Below, piece by piece: positions 22,301 to 37,300 of a stretch of DNA of 64,000 nucleotides (the stretch's first letter is position 1; every line of letters begins with the position of its first letter). Source of the DNA: Lophius americanus (lineage: Eukaryota > Chordata > Actinopteri > Lophiiformes > Lophiidae). The DNA lies in contig JBBDHG010000028.1 of NCBI GenBank assembly GCA_037951165.1, positions 1,240,001 through 1,304,000 on the forward strand. The letters run 5' to 3'. The notes below the pieces were generated by a model. It saw only the letters and a list, made by a program, of their open reading frames with translations, was not told the DNA's origin and did not search any database. Both the position numbers and the translations under genes were made by a program.

Positions 22301-25300
22301 CCATCTTCATCTTCACATATCAACATGGATATCTATCTGTATTTTTTTAAATAATATCGGTTTTCAGTTTAGAAACGTTTAAACCCAATTAAAATCCATA
22401 ATTATAAGAGAGAGACCATAATGACTCTGTTGATGCCTAATCTCTCCTCTGAGCATCAGGTCAAAAGTAGTTTTGGACATTTTCAAAATACCAGCAACAC
22501 TACCCCACACCCATCCTCAGTTGGATTTAGTGTTTATTAGCATCAAGAATATGGTAACATGGTAACTCTAAGCTAAACTGAGATGATAAACATGATAAAT
22601 GTTATATTTGCTGAGCATATTAGTATTTAGCTAGAAAGCCCAGCTGTGCGTAAGAGCTGCCTTATGGAGCTGATAGCAAGGCAGATAACATAAACTCATG
22701 GATGAAAATAACTAGAGTCAACAGCCTCCTATGATCACATGAATCAATCTATTTATTCAGCTAATATCACATTATAAATTAAATGTATTATTATTATTAT
22801 TATATTTGTTCATACCTTTTAAAATGATGTGATGGACATTCTGAATTGATTTCATATTTTTTTCACCTAACAGCAGATGAAACAGCCTGGCACCACCATC
22901 ATCTATTATTTTACATGATCACATCTATACCTGTTACGTAATGAAACTGAAAAGAGCGAGAGAAAGGGAGCGGCGAGCGCTGAAGGCTTTTTGTTGGACA
23001 GGTAGAACACAAATTTTTAGACGGCACATTGGGACTGGACCCAGGAGGTTTTATAAGACAAGGAATTACCAAATGCAGATTTATAGCTGCCACATCAACA
23101 ATCTAAATGTAATTACACTTTTCACTTAGCAGAGTGTAGGAAACTAAGAGCCTTTGAGAATAATAGGGAACATGACTAATCACTCACATCTATTGCTAAA
23201 AATAAATCGGCTGAATTAGCATTTAGCCACCTTAGAGTGTTCAGAAAGAAAATAAAGCTGACAAAGACATTACATAGATAATTTATGCTTTGAAAAGAAG
23301 TCCTGCGGTTTGTTTCTACCATCTTCCAGAACTATGGATACAAGATATGGTTAAAATGGGAAAAACAATTGTTATTTCGTGATTAAATGTCACCATGTGT
23401 CTGTATTGATTGTCTAAAGCTGGCTTGTCAACCTTAATGTGGAGGCCTGAATCTACACCGGTAGCAGACATGAGCATGAATGGAGGCGTCTTGATGGATG
23501 ATCTTGATAACACATGTGATTAATAGGTGGATTGGGCATGTCTGAAAAACGTTGTGTGTCACAAAGGAAAGATAAGGGCATGATAAAGGTGTTGAATCCC
23601 GATTGACTCCTTGAGTTTCCCTCGACAATTTAACAGTCCAACCCTTCTTGGATGTGAGGCTTTTGACTGAAAAGCTGAATGATAGCATTGGGATGTTAAT
23701 GTCACCAAAACATAGGTTAGTAAAACTTCGGTGATTGCATTGTTGTAGTGTAAATCCTATAATTAAGCATTACTATGTGAGACATGATTGGCCATAATAT
23801 TATAACCACTGAAGTCATGACAACATGATACAGTATATCTTGATAAGATGTTATTAGGGTGCAAGTAAAAAAAACAACAACCCAGAATCGATAAGAGATT
23901 TGGCATTTTGTTTAAAATTGAAGACGTTTCACCTCTCATCCAAGAGGCTTCCTCATTTCTGACTTTTGAGGGTTGTGATTTTTAACCCCCAGTAGGTGAG
24001 TGATACACAGAGAGACGTTAGGTTTCAAGTACACAGTCAACATCATGTGATTCCAGGTATGAACCACAGCAAAACTGTCTAGTCTAGGATGTTGAGACCC
24101 CCGATCTTAACATCTCACATAGATGGCTTCCTTCACACCACTCTCAAACCATCTTTCCTCTCTGTCCAGAAGGTGAACCTTGCTTTGTTTACTTTTAAAG
24201 AAGCTGAAAATAAGAACAGATTTGTCGTACTGCCAGGGAGGTAGTATGATGCTGAAGTCCTGCTGGGAAAATCCTGGGTCCTGTCATTCAAATGGACGTT
24301 CCTTTAACTCTTACCATCTACCTAAACTTTTCTATTTGAGGAACACAACAAAGAATTCAAAATGTTAAGTTGGCCTGGAAATCCCCCACATCTCAGTCCA
24401 AAACAGCATCTGTGGGATGTTCTGGACAAATTCAAGTTCTGGAGTTTGATCCATGAAGACCGCACCTCAAAACTTGCAGGACTTAAAATATCTGTTATTC
24501 ACGCCTTGGTGCTAGACACCACAGCACACCTGCAGAGGTCTTGTGGAGTCTACACCGTTAAAAAACTGTCTGAATAAATTACGGTATAAAGTTGTAAAAC
24601 GGCAAGCATAAAAAAGTGTATTTGTTATTTTCACATAAGGTCACTGCATTTAGATTTATCTAAGTAAAAAAAAAAAACAATAATCCTGTAAATGTTTACT
24701 GTATTTTTTTTTAATTATGTAATGTACTACCAGCATTCATTCCTGGGTAAAATCACTTTACAGTAGAAAGCAGTTTTTAATGGCTCCAATCATCAAAGGT
24801 CCATGTTAGATCTTTGGATTAACTTTTTTTGACTCTGTCTTGTGATACTTCTCCGCACCCCTCATAGTGGGGAAGGCACACTAAAATATAAACAAAGACA
24901 TCAAAGCAAATTTTTTTTTTTCATGGTCTAAAAGCACCATAGCACATACAAATCTATCAACCATTTCATTAATTGGTTTGGGTTCAAGTAGAGTATAAAC
25001 TTGTTTTGTCTCCAGTCACTTATAATCATGATGGTTTTAACCACGTCCAGCCCCAGGATACACTGGAGAGAGGAGTGAACATTGTTATTGGCTGATAACG
25101 TATATAAAATAACTCTGTGAATGGGAAAATTCTCATCAGATCAATGCAATGTCAATATTGGAGTATAATATCCTGTGTTTTAGCCAATAGCAAAACAGCA
25201 TCAAAAAAAGAAGCAAATTGAAATACTTTGAATCAATGTATCAGGGGATAAGTTAAGTCTTTCCTCCTCTGCCCTCCACCTTCACACAGATTGCCTTCGC

Positions 25301-28300
25301 CTGTCCTGTTGGTGTTGCTGTTGAAGTGTAATCGGAGTTTCAATAGTGGAGTTTTCCGATAACACTTGAGGGACTCTGCCAGACATTTTCTCTCTCTCTT
25401 TTTCGCCCTCTCTCTCTCTGTCTCTCTTATGATGAAACAACCCAGAGTTTCCCTCATCTCGGGGTTAACATGCTCAAAGCTTTCACCAAACCTGCTTCTG
25501 TAATTATATCCCAGTCTTTGAGTTTATTAGTTCTGGTGATGTAATTTTTTTATGTAAATTAGTTAAACTAATAAATTCTGGCATAACTTTCCTAATTTGC
25601 TTGTGAAATCAGTGGCTTCATGAAGCCAATTCATAAAGCGCCATTGTATGTGAAAGCTGAACAATGCTTCATCTTTTTGCCACCTCTTTGGTTTTACAGT
25701 CCTTCATAGCGAATCGGTTTTACATACATTTTTTTTGTCTCAGGCCTTGTCTACTGAAATGATATAATGTCCTTATTGGAATCTGTAAACGTTTATCTTA
25801 TCTGATCATTTTAATCTTGTGTTGCTCGCGGTCTTGCTTCATAAAAATAGAAATGAATGTATTCTTCACGATTTATTCTGCGTGCATCGAGAATATCAGT
25901 TTCAATGGGGTTCTGTGTCAGCGCTACATTAATGTTATCGTTAGTAATCGCTGATCCCCACGGTAAGCTGCTTAATCCTGTCTATCATACGTGAAAGATA
26001 GCCAAACGTCCCCCTTTCTCCCTCCACATCTCTCGTGCACACATGCACATTCGCACCCCTTATAAAAAAAATTAAAAATTCTCTATCACCTAGAAGGTTG
26101 AGCTGAAACAAAGGCACCATCAATCAACTTCGACGTCGAATCTGCCTTGTATTGTGTGGAGTTTCGACAAAAGCCTGACTATTAAAGTGCTTGCTTTGAA
26201 GAGAGAGAGAGCGTGTGTTTGTAATATGATTACATGAGAATGATTGATGCGATAGAAACATCTTACTCCTCCATTTAACACTTACTGTTGGAACTTAAAT
26301 AAAGGTTGAATAATGATCAGCAGTGACACAAACGTTCTCAGACAGTCCCAACAACACCATGAAAAAGAAAATCCCTTTTAATCACATTAACAGCAGATAT
26401 TTCCTCATCCATCAGTATCATATATATTTAGTAAAGGATAGATCCTCCTCCATTCCTTTGATTGCTGCTTTAGACTGTATTAAACGCTCACAAAGCAATA
26501 ACCAGATAACAGACTGAGAGAAACGCATGAAATAAAATATTTTTTTCCCTGTGATTGTCTTTTTGGACAGAGTGTTATGCATTACAATCCTCTTTATAGA
26601 TTTTCAGCCAAATGAAGCACAGGGCTAAGACCTCATATGAGCCGGACGTGGTGCGCCACATTAAGGCACATGTTGTGTTGTTTTTTTTAGCATGTCACAG
26701 CTGTTCTGGATGTAACTTGAGTATCATGTAGTCAGCTGTCTGTAAATCATTTTTTTTTAAAGCAGCTTGTGTTTGTGGACAAAGCATGTGCCACACATAT
26801 TTTTATTTTTTTCAAGTCACAAAAGCCTGAAACAGAAAAAAAGAAAGATTGAGTTTCTCATTGATATTGATGTCGTAGCCAACACTCAAAAGCTGAGCAG
26901 GTCGAGAGCTCAAAGCGAATATTGGAAATTCCCAGCAACCAAGAAAACCGACTGACCTAAAAGTCAAAGAAACCAATAAACTGCCCAAGTGAAAGAACAT
27001 TTTTTCAAATTCTATCCATAAAAGTTGAATTACCTACAAACGTAAGAAAAGAAATTAAATGAGCCAAGTGAGTATTTTCCACAAGCCCCATAGAATCTAA
27101 TATGAGATCAGTACAAATTGCTAAAAGGACTAAAGAAGATTAATAAAATATTACGTACAAATAAAAGTATGTAATATGCTTACTTTAATATGCAGTAGTG
27201 TTTCAGAATAACTTAATTACTGCAGGAAATAGCCACTATGGACTGGGAATTATTAAGTAGCTTAATTTCAACTGAGGTGCAAAGCTCCGTGGGAGTTATG
27301 CATCATTCCCTCTGGGGGGAATCTGCTCAATCATCTCATGAAACCAAGGGTGAAATTTCAACTGGAGATTAATTTCTTCACCTGTCGTATTGGGTTAACA
27401 CAGCCCAGAGAATGTGGGAGTATCTGTCAATGTACTGCAGAAAACAAACGTGTATTAATAGAGGAAGAGAGAGAGGAGAACAAGAATAACAGAATATATA
27501 CCAATCGGTCATAACATTATAACCACCTGTCTATAACATTATGTAAGTACCCGTAATTGTTATAAGTAAGACTAAAGACTACGGTTTACACCAAGTACTT
27601 TTGGAAAGTCCTTAGAGATGTAATTTACTGTGAATGGGTGCTTTATAAATGAAATACATTTGATTTGAACTGATTTGATCCTCTTAAGATGTGGTGTAGT
27701 ATCTGAAATCAGGGTGCACCAGGATAGTTATGAGGTGGGACCTCCATGGACAGGACTTGGCCGTCCAGCAAATCCCTAAGATGCTTGATTTGATTGACAT
27801 CTTGGGAAATTGGAGACCAGACTCAGTACCTTGTTCCTCAAACTATTCTTGTAAGCTATCTGGTTCTGTAACAGGGTTTTGACATGTTGTACATGTCAAA
27901 GTATCAACCATATGAATGAAAGGACGGAAGTTTCCCTGACAGAACCAGCATTACTGCTTTAAAAAAACTGTGCCTATAGATCTTCTGTGCCGTTAGACAA
28001 CACTGGCTCACCTTTGATTCCCACACCAGTTAATGACCCTTAGGTGCTCATGACTCTCATGCTGGTCTAATGGTTATCCTTGATTTTACCAGTTTGGTGG
28101 GTACCACAACAGACTGGGAACTCCCAACTAAGACCTGTAGTTCTTGAACTTCTAGCCATCACAATATGGCTCCTGTCAAATTAACAATCTTTCCTGCTTT
28201 CAACACATAAACTTCAGAACAAAATGTCCACTTGAGGAACAAAAAGCCCATCCTTTGACAGGTGTGATTGTAAGAGCATAAAAATCATATAGTTATAATG

Positions 28301-31300
28301 ATATGGCTGATCAATGTACCACTGAGGATAATAGCTGTAGCAGAGTGAGACGCTCCTTTGCCAGTGGCCAGTGGCCACTAAAATAATTACCAGCAAGACT
28401 CCGGTTTCATCGTTCAGACTGCCTTTCATCATTTCCTCTTTAATACCAATGCACTTTGTTAAATAACCATGGTAAATGATAAAACCACACTATGATGTTC
28501 ATTTCCAATGTAGTATGGTAAGATTAAAAACTATGTCAGTGTAAAAGTAAAAGGACTCTCAGAGCTCGAGGAACACTGATTAAACATGACCAGTAATATA
28601 ACATTAAAACTGATTAGACAAGTACCCGATGTAACCTTACAGAGTATTTTAGGATGATGTGGATATCTTTAAAGTAGTATAGTTTGGGAAGAGCACAAAA
28701 GCAGAACTTGAGTGCTTCATTTATACATCAGAAGTTGTGTGTCCATCATCAGCTATATCAGACCTTGATTAGCTCAGTAATATTCCTGCAGGTGTTTTAC
28801 CCTGATGATCGTGTTCATGAAAACACTTCACATGCTGCAGCTCCATTGACCACCCAAACTCCTCCTTAGGAGCTATAGTTTCCTAGACACATCACATTAT
28901 GCAATGTTCTTCAACCCAAATACATTTTTCCAAAATACAGAATATCACCTGTTATACAAAGATAATCAAATTAACTTTAATGGCTATGTTTATTTGTTAC
29001 CACACATAAATATCTTAATCACGGATTTTATTCATTCCAAAGTTTCTTGGGAATTTTCTTGTGACTCCTGCATAACTGAGCTGCTGGAGAGCTCAGGTAT
29101 TCTTTTTTCCCCCCTTTTTTCTTTTCATCCGTCTATACACATGTCTGTTATTATTATGACTATAGTAAGTTATGGGTTGGGGCATTTAGGAGGTCATGGA
29201 TCAAATGGACAGACATATGCAATAGGGTGGAGAAAACTGGAGACTGTACTTTTTCTTAAATTATATTAAATTATAAATTATATATTGCACTCATTTCACA
29301 AAAATCTTGTCTGTCCCTCTTGATTCTATTTCCACCAATTGTAGCTATAATACATACCTTTTCCCCTATAAATATGTTATTATTTGATTGCTTGTTTCAT
29401 TGCTGCTGGACTGGTTACAGCAGCAATAAAAGTATGTAATATGCTTACTTTATTCTGGTCTGCCTGGACTGGTTATAGCAAGAGGATTTGAAATGGCCTA
29501 TACGGTATTGAGAGTCTGTGATGAATACTGTAGGGCAGCTAGAAATAGATTCAACAAATATAATCTTGAAATCAACATGGTGAGCTGGTGAAAGAATGCA
29601 ATGGTTGGTTTTGTATTGAGCAAAAGAGAGGAGGAGCTATGAGTGAACCTACCTGTTGTAGAGGAGTATATCTGGTACCCATAACAAATTGGAAGGGAAG
29701 CGTAGGTTCTGAACACCGGGATAGCTCTCTGGGTTCCATGTAAGGTAAATGTCTGTCCAAGACTGAAACAAACAACAGAGAGATTAAAATCAGGGGATGC
29801 AGAAAACAGCAGGTGGGAGAAACAGTTCAGGGGTCGAACCTGTAGTGCATCATTCCTAATGTACTGTGTCCTCACAGAATAAATCAGTGCTTCTGTCTCC
29901 TCTACAATGGAAGGGTACCAATGGACTTTTCTTTGTATTTATCTGTCCATGAAAATGTTAAAGCTCTATCATGCTTGTGTTGCACACTGGTTTGTTTTTT
30001 TCTGTTGGTTTCAAAGCTCTGGGTCAGCGCTAGCTGGTAGCTTTGTTATACTGGGTGTCCCAAATTGTGCACTTCCATACTTAAACATGCCAGTGTGGGT
30101 GTTTAATTGCGTTGACACTGAGCAGTATGTCAACATGTAATTTTCTATGATTACCTGGATGGCAAAGCAGGCAAAAACTTATATGAATTGTTGCACACTC
30201 AAAGGTTACCATTTTGGCTTTGTAGCAGAATGGGATGGGCCAGTGAGATGAGGGGACGTTAAGGATGGAGCACAATATATAAAAGTAACTTCCATTTCAC
30301 GTGAAACGGTAAACAAGTTTGTTTTCATTGTATTATTCTTTTATTTATTTTGGAATCACAATATATTACTTTAATCATATACCGTTTGTTACGGTGAGCT
30401 GGTACGTCTTGCCGAAATTCACGTACTCACTCACAGAGGATGCCAAGCAATGCGACCACCTGTTCATCAGGAGCCATAAACAATTCAGATTATCACTCAC
30501 ACACTGCTGGAGCATGCAGCTTTGAGAGGCCAGGTCTCGGTACCGAACCATTAAACTTCTAATAAGTGGACAACAGCCCCACATAATGAGCCACCACAGC
30601 ACACCACCATTTATTATCAAATAATAATGACTGACACATGTTGAGTAATTGATGATGGTATGCCATTTCAAACCGTTATTTTGGGAAAGTGTCTAATATA
30701 TTTACATAGATATTTGAAAGTTTGTAATCGAGGACAGAGATTCCCCTTGAAAAACTCAATTTGTATCAGTCTATTGAAAACCAATACCCGCTAGATGATC
30801 ATAAGCAAAATGACTTGAAAATATTGAGTTCAAATGCAGGATTCTGTCGGAATTTCACAGTTAATCCATATCAAGGTTTTAAGGTGCGCCGTACTCACAT
30901 ATCCATGAACACTTATGCAGTGCTGTGATGCAAAACCACTGCATTTTTGTTAACCCAAAATGATCCTGTCTCCTTGGGTAATACTCCAACAACTGTTGGC
31001 TCAATACTTTGTGTCCAGCTCTAATAAAGGAGAAACTTTGCCATGGTAACATTTGTTGGCTCTGACCTCTGCTCTCCCATCTTAGTCTGGTTCCACTTCA
31101 GCTAACACAACCCTACACCAAAATATGTAACAGTGCAATGAGTACACCTCCGTGCCTCTTTTCATGACTTACAATAAAGAGAAAGATGATGTGACATACA
31201 CGTGTGTGTGTATTTGTGTGTGGTTGCCTAATATATACAGCACTTAATATAGAAGGCACATATAGGTGGAGTCACTCAGATGTTGTAGCCATAGGGCACA

Positions 31301-34300
31301 TTCTAAATGGAGCAAACACAGTCCACCATAGCTAATGTGACCACAGTAACCAGGCACATCTGTTTGTTCCTATTTTTGTGGGTATGCAAATATGCACATG
31401 GACATTGTGCAGTTTTTGTGCGTCCAAGAAAGTCCTCTTGAAACCTAAGTGAGGGTTGTATATAAGAGCCTCTGCCCACCTACGGAAGTGACATTATCCT
31501 ACTAGAATAAACCCAAAATGCTAGATAGAACGTTTCTCATTAGAACCTACCGACCAAAACCAAGTGAGAGCAGTCACCACAATTGGGTCTGTTCACATAC
31601 TTCTCCTCTCACACAGCTAATGACTTAATCACTACATTTGTCATCGGTGGACCTCGGAGGTTGAGTGCTTGAGCGTATTCTTTTCATGTTTTTGAACAAA
31701 TTACAACTGAATGAAATCGCATCCTGCTAGGAACAGATGAGAAGGCTTTGTAAGGTAACAGCTGTCTAAGAATAGTTTTAGGAGTTACGTACATAACGGA
31801 CGTTTTAAGAAAGTGTCACTAATTTGAGATAACTAGGCTCTCATTAAGAGTGTGAAATTCATTCTCTGGTTTGAAGAGAGAGGGAGATGTGTTTTGGGCT
31901 TTGGGATGTAGCACTGGTGTCTCTGTTCATCTTTTCAGTGGTCATATAGTCGCCTACCAAATCTGCTGCACTGTATAGCATCGGATAATTAATTGCATAT
32001 AATGTATATTAATAGTTACAGTAACTTTGTTTTCTGGACAGAAAAAGGATAATTAGTCAATTGCTTGTAAACGGACTTCCTGTACATTGACCGATTGTAT
32101 TGAATATTTGTTTTGACCAGCACCAAATACATAATAATGTAATTTTGCAAGTTTGGTGATAATCCTTAAATCCACCTATGTAGCTGAGTTTGATCTGTCC
32201 CTTCTATGACTGTCTGCCGCCTAGCTAATGTACTTCTGAAGTCTCCTTAAAAATCTGCTGCATCTGCAAATCCCCCTTCAGCCATCACACCAAAGTAGAT
32301 ACTAGTATTAAAGAGGAGACTTCCTGAATAATTGATTCATTCATAAGTCATAAGCCAGCCAGCTCATCCTGACTGAGTGTAAGCTATGAAATCCTAAAAG
32401 GGTTCTTCTGACTGTGTGGAAATGAGGCTGTTGTACTGACCCGACCGGCTGTGCACTTCGACGCATATTACCTTCTCTTTCACTGTAAGTCTGAATAGTA
32501 AAAGCTAGATAAAAATAATGGGTAGTAATCATTTAAAAGTTTGAAAATAGTTAATTGACCTCAAATTTTCTAAGTCATTCAGATTTCTTTTTCATTTTAA
32601 GTTTAAAGTAGTCACTTATAATTATATTCTAAATATTGTGTCTATATTTATAATACATACATATTTTTGTCATTGCACTCATATTGTTTTACATTAACTC
32701 TCTGACAGTACAAAAATATATTTAATAGAAGTTTGGTCGACGTGTTATTGTTACTGTATAAAGGAGCAGCATAGCATTTCAATTATAGTGGAGTCTCAAA
32801 TTTTGTCAACATAGGGTGGAAAATCTGCTATTGAGAATTGAAATACTTTATGTGGGCAGCGTGATGGCGGTTACAGAAAAATGAATGCATGAATATACTT
32901 TATGTTACAAGTCATTAAGATATTTTTTGAAATTTTTGAAATTTTGATCAGCTGACTCAAGCTTCCACAAAATTGAAGCAGAGCCACAACTGGATTGTCT
33001 GACGTCAGCACATTTTTTCCCACTCTGCCTGAGCGAAGTGACATCATACCGAAAATAAATAATTAGTAATAATTATGTAGTAAGTCGAGTTTGTGGCTGG
33101 TAGCATCTGCACCACAAGATTTTTTTAAATGTTTCGACACACAGAATGACACAAAAGATCAAGGCATCTCATTTCTCTCTTGTTGGAGTCTTGTTGACTG
33201 AAAGAATGAGGTCAAAGATACAATGGTAGAAATAAGCTTCCTTTTTGGGTGGCTGGGCTCAGCATTAGCGATAAGGTTCAGAACTCGGAGTGGAGAGCGG
33301 AGACCTTGGAGTGGCGCTGCTGCTCCTTGGTGTTGAAAGGAGCCAGTTTAAGTTGATTTGGGCATCTGATGAGGATGCCTCCAGGACTCCAGGCCTCCCA
33401 TTGGAGGTTTTTCAAGTCCTTCCCAACTGGGAGGACACCTCAACATAAATCCTGAATATGCTGGAGGGACTATATATCTCATCTGGCCTGAGAACGCCTA
33501 AGATCTCCCAAACACAACTCGGCCCCAGATAAGCGCTAGAAAATGAAAGGGATATGATGGCAGACAGACATACTAATGTGTACATCCCAGTGTGGGTCTG
33601 AGAAACATCATAGGAGAATAAGCTAATTTTATCTCCATCCTCCAGTGACATATAGCCTTATGCTGACAGGAACCACTATATCCTGCTATAATTAGACATC
33701 TAAGAGCACTGAATGACCCGCAGAAGGTAATTTTCGACACCCTTCCCCCTAATCTGCTGATGTTTTATTTTTACTATAAGAACGTATTAAAGTTATCTGA
33801 CAGTAGTTTGTAACATAAAACTCAAACTTGTTATTATTGTGTCACACAGAGGCCCAGGGAGTCATCAAAAACTAAACTTGATCCAAAAAAGTTTCTATTC
33901 AAAACAAAAGCAGCTCAAATCACAACTGGTTAAGAAGTTAAATGTGACAGAAACAACACACCCTTTCCAAAAATATACTAAATGACAATTATCAAACTAT
34001 GATCACACAGAAAGAGGAGACATACCAGCTGCAGCCAGGCATTTGTGATCAACACTTGGTTCTTTTCATCCTGCAGAGGAAGAGAGAGAATCATCAGCGG
34101 TGATTGGATGTGTTGTAGACAGATAGTGAAAGGGATTAATCCGCAGGGTGAGAGAAAACAAAGACGATAGCACTGCCTGTCGGGTAAACACAGGGTAGAT
34201 TTATGTTACAGATCAGGAATAGAGCCAAACAGTAACCTTGGTGACTCTGAGCCGGCACGCATGAACGGCATTAATGAGGACCTGCTTTCTGCTCCTTTAC

Positions 34301-37300
34301 TCTCCAAAGGCAACTGAAGTCATGCTTGCCATCTAAAACACTGTTGCCATGATAAAGAATATAAGAAAGAAATTAAAAATACTTATATAACAGGTTAAAC
34401 AGGAAATAGACTGAGGTTGAGCTCTTCATCAATAGTTTGTAGAAGTTTTTATGAGCGTCATGGAAACCGAAAAAATAACATAGGCTCCGTGGGTTCAACT
34501 GTATTTTATTTTACAAAGGTTGGTTCATGGTCAAACAATCATAAAGAGGAAAAAAAAAGATGAAAAGGGCGAGTGACAGAAATGTAGACTGATATGACAT
34601 GGAAGCAGGACACACAGGAAGGGTTCATTCCTGAACCAGCAGATAGGATAGAGATAGAAAGAGTGCTGAAAGAAAGGAAACCTTATTTGTGGCTGTTTTG
34701 CTGAAAAAAACCATGACAGCGACAATTAATGCTCCACGTTCCAGTGGTATGCTGCGTTTCTCAATTATCAATTCTTATCTCTCCCTTATCCCACAATGAT
34801 AGCGGTCCACAGCACCATCTTATAGCATTGGTGTTTCTTTTTCCCTTTTAACTTTCATCAGGATCAGAATCTCTGAGGAGGTTTATCTCGTTATCTTCTA
34901 GCCATGACTAAAACTGTTCTGTATGCTCCTTTGAAAACTTTTCTTTTAATGTTACTGGTGTAAAAGTGAAGTCAGGAACCCGATATGCTAATGCTATATA
35001 AATATATACAGTAAATGTATTTATTTTTGGGAACCTGAACAACTATCTTTGCTGTTATGTTGAGAGACATTCCTAGATTAAATTTACTTAATTTTAACTT
35101 TACTGAATTACCGGTTTCTGACTCCTTATCAATGCTTTTGAAAAAGCTCGGCAGTAACTGCGTGAAATTAGATTAAAGTGCATCATTCTTTTTTTTTCCG
35201 TCTGAATATTGCACCAAAGCAGAATAATGATCCCATATTTTTTAATCCAGTCAACCCATTTGTAAATCCACACATGATTTTCTTTTTTTTTATATCCACA
35301 TATAAGTCATCTATAAGCGCATGAAACCATCTAATACCCAGGATTTCACATAGCGGGTGCATTTCATAAAAGGGAAACTAGGAATAATTGATTTATGCTG
35401 TCCCTATTAACTGCAACTACTCTTGACTACATATCGGATAATATGTTCAGTATCAATGCATCAATTAATCAATTAAATGCTTAAATTTACAAAACATTAA
35501 AAGGTACCTCTCCGTAACATTAGAGATATGCGTAAAAGTTTAGTGACTAGATATTCAATAAATATTGAGCTGAATGTCTGTAGCTCACGAGGTAGAGCGA
35601 ATCGTAAGATCAGCGGTTGGATTCCGGCCCCTGCGGTCTATATGTCATAGGCCCTTTGAGTGATACCCTGGACCCTGATTGGCTTCCTGCGTGCTTTACA
35701 TTGGCTGCCCACTGCTCCTCTGGGATGGGTCAAATGTAGAGAACTAATTTCACTATCATTTTCAAAGTGCTTACCCCCATAGACCTGAGTGCGAGGAAGA
35801 ACTGGATTGATTTGGGGAAAGGTGGATAGTATATTTACTACACCAGGAGGACCTTCATCCTCAAAGGTTATCAGGCAATTATTTCTCAACCATTGATCTG
35901 CTTTGGTCGAAATTCAGAGTATATGAATTATCTCAAGGATATCTATCTTTGCAAATCATATTTTACTGTAATAGTTCATATTCTACTCACTTTGTGGAGC
36001 TTTTTTTCTTACAAAGGATACTGTGGACGTTATGTCACATTTTATTTGAGGACTTTAATCAGGGGAATTCCTTTTACACTGCAGGGGATGGGTCATATAT
36101 ACCTTGGTCGTTTGGGGTCGACAGTGTAGGCCTAGTTATAAAAAGAAGTGTTACAAATGCACAAGATGTGCTACACTTGATACATCGAGAGTTTGTTAGA
36201 TTTTCCGTATCAACAGTTTGGATGCCTATATTTTTGCTGCAATACAACAAATTACTTGCTTTGTTAGGCTTTGTGACTAAATAATTCATGATGTGGTGAA
36301 CAGATGTGATTCTATTGATTAAGGAAAATAATTGTGATCAGATGATGTAATAAGTGTGATAGACCTGCTTTGACCAATATATTTTCAGTGTACTTGTAAA
36401 CAGTTATGACATCTGTATGGTACATATGATGCCATCAGTTTCAAATAGTCTTTTGGTTGTTTCCATCAATGACAAGAAAGGCAAACCTGTTGTTATTGTA
36501 ACAGGAGTGAAGTGGTACTGGTGTCTCACACAATCGCCACTCCCCCTCTCACTCTTGCATCCTCACCTCCTCCCTTACTCTCTCTTTTTTTATCCATCCT
36601 GTTTTAAGTAGCCTCCATTATCTGCCTCTGAAATAGAACAGTCTCCTATTGTCTCCTTCACAAAGCCACATTTTTGTCCTTCGGGTAGGCGTGTGCGATC
36701 GAGCTTGCAATCATAGAGATTTGGCTTGATTTTGAGGCTGCTGTGTTTTTGCTCTATTCTGAGCTTGACCTCACTTTTGTGGTGTTTTGTGGCATCTCAC
36801 ACAGCTGCAATAGGCAGCGTCAGACGTGCCACACTCTAAACACTAATCTCCTCATAAGTCTGCTCTGACTGGTTTCAGACAGACTGGCCAGGGAGTGATG
36901 GACACTTCAATGTAAAGCTCCTTAACTGTATTTGATTCCAGGACATCTGAGATAATATGGACTCAAACTTTACAATTTTTTTTCCTAATCTCTGAAATTA
37001 ATCAGGTCTTATCTCCAGGACCAACAATAGGAACACATTTTCATTGTAATTCCTTCAGTCCAGATGAGAGTATCAGTGTTTCAAAGAGAAATGAAAGGAG
37101 GGAGTCCTGACATATTGAACTATATCTCAAAAATCCTCCATTCAGCCTCATGCACTTGGCATCCATTTATATTTTCATTCATTTCTTGATCTTAAACTGG
37201 ATACTTTTATATGACAAGCGCACAAGGACATTTATTTCCTTAAACGGTTCAACAGGTATGGTTAAATTTCAGAGAGGATGCCGCACAACCTGACTTAGCA

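Larger units (their letters stand above)
21878..29652 (-). other. Intron 4 (7.8 kb)
   Basis: Phase-2 GT-AG intron with two Tc1-like fossils (23785 and 27504), an ATT microsatellite with LINE-like tail near 22766-22803, and a CT-rich patch near 25385-25430. Otherwise AT-rich without recognised features. Confidence 0.85.

Noticed and set aside
28904..29269. 121-codon plus-strand frame in intron 4
   Set aside because: No domain recognised; composition typical of AT-rich non-coding DNA.
35575..35650. Functional tRNA gene
   Set aside because: A- and B-box-like sequences are present but no cloverleaf could be formed, and the downstream body is a SINE.
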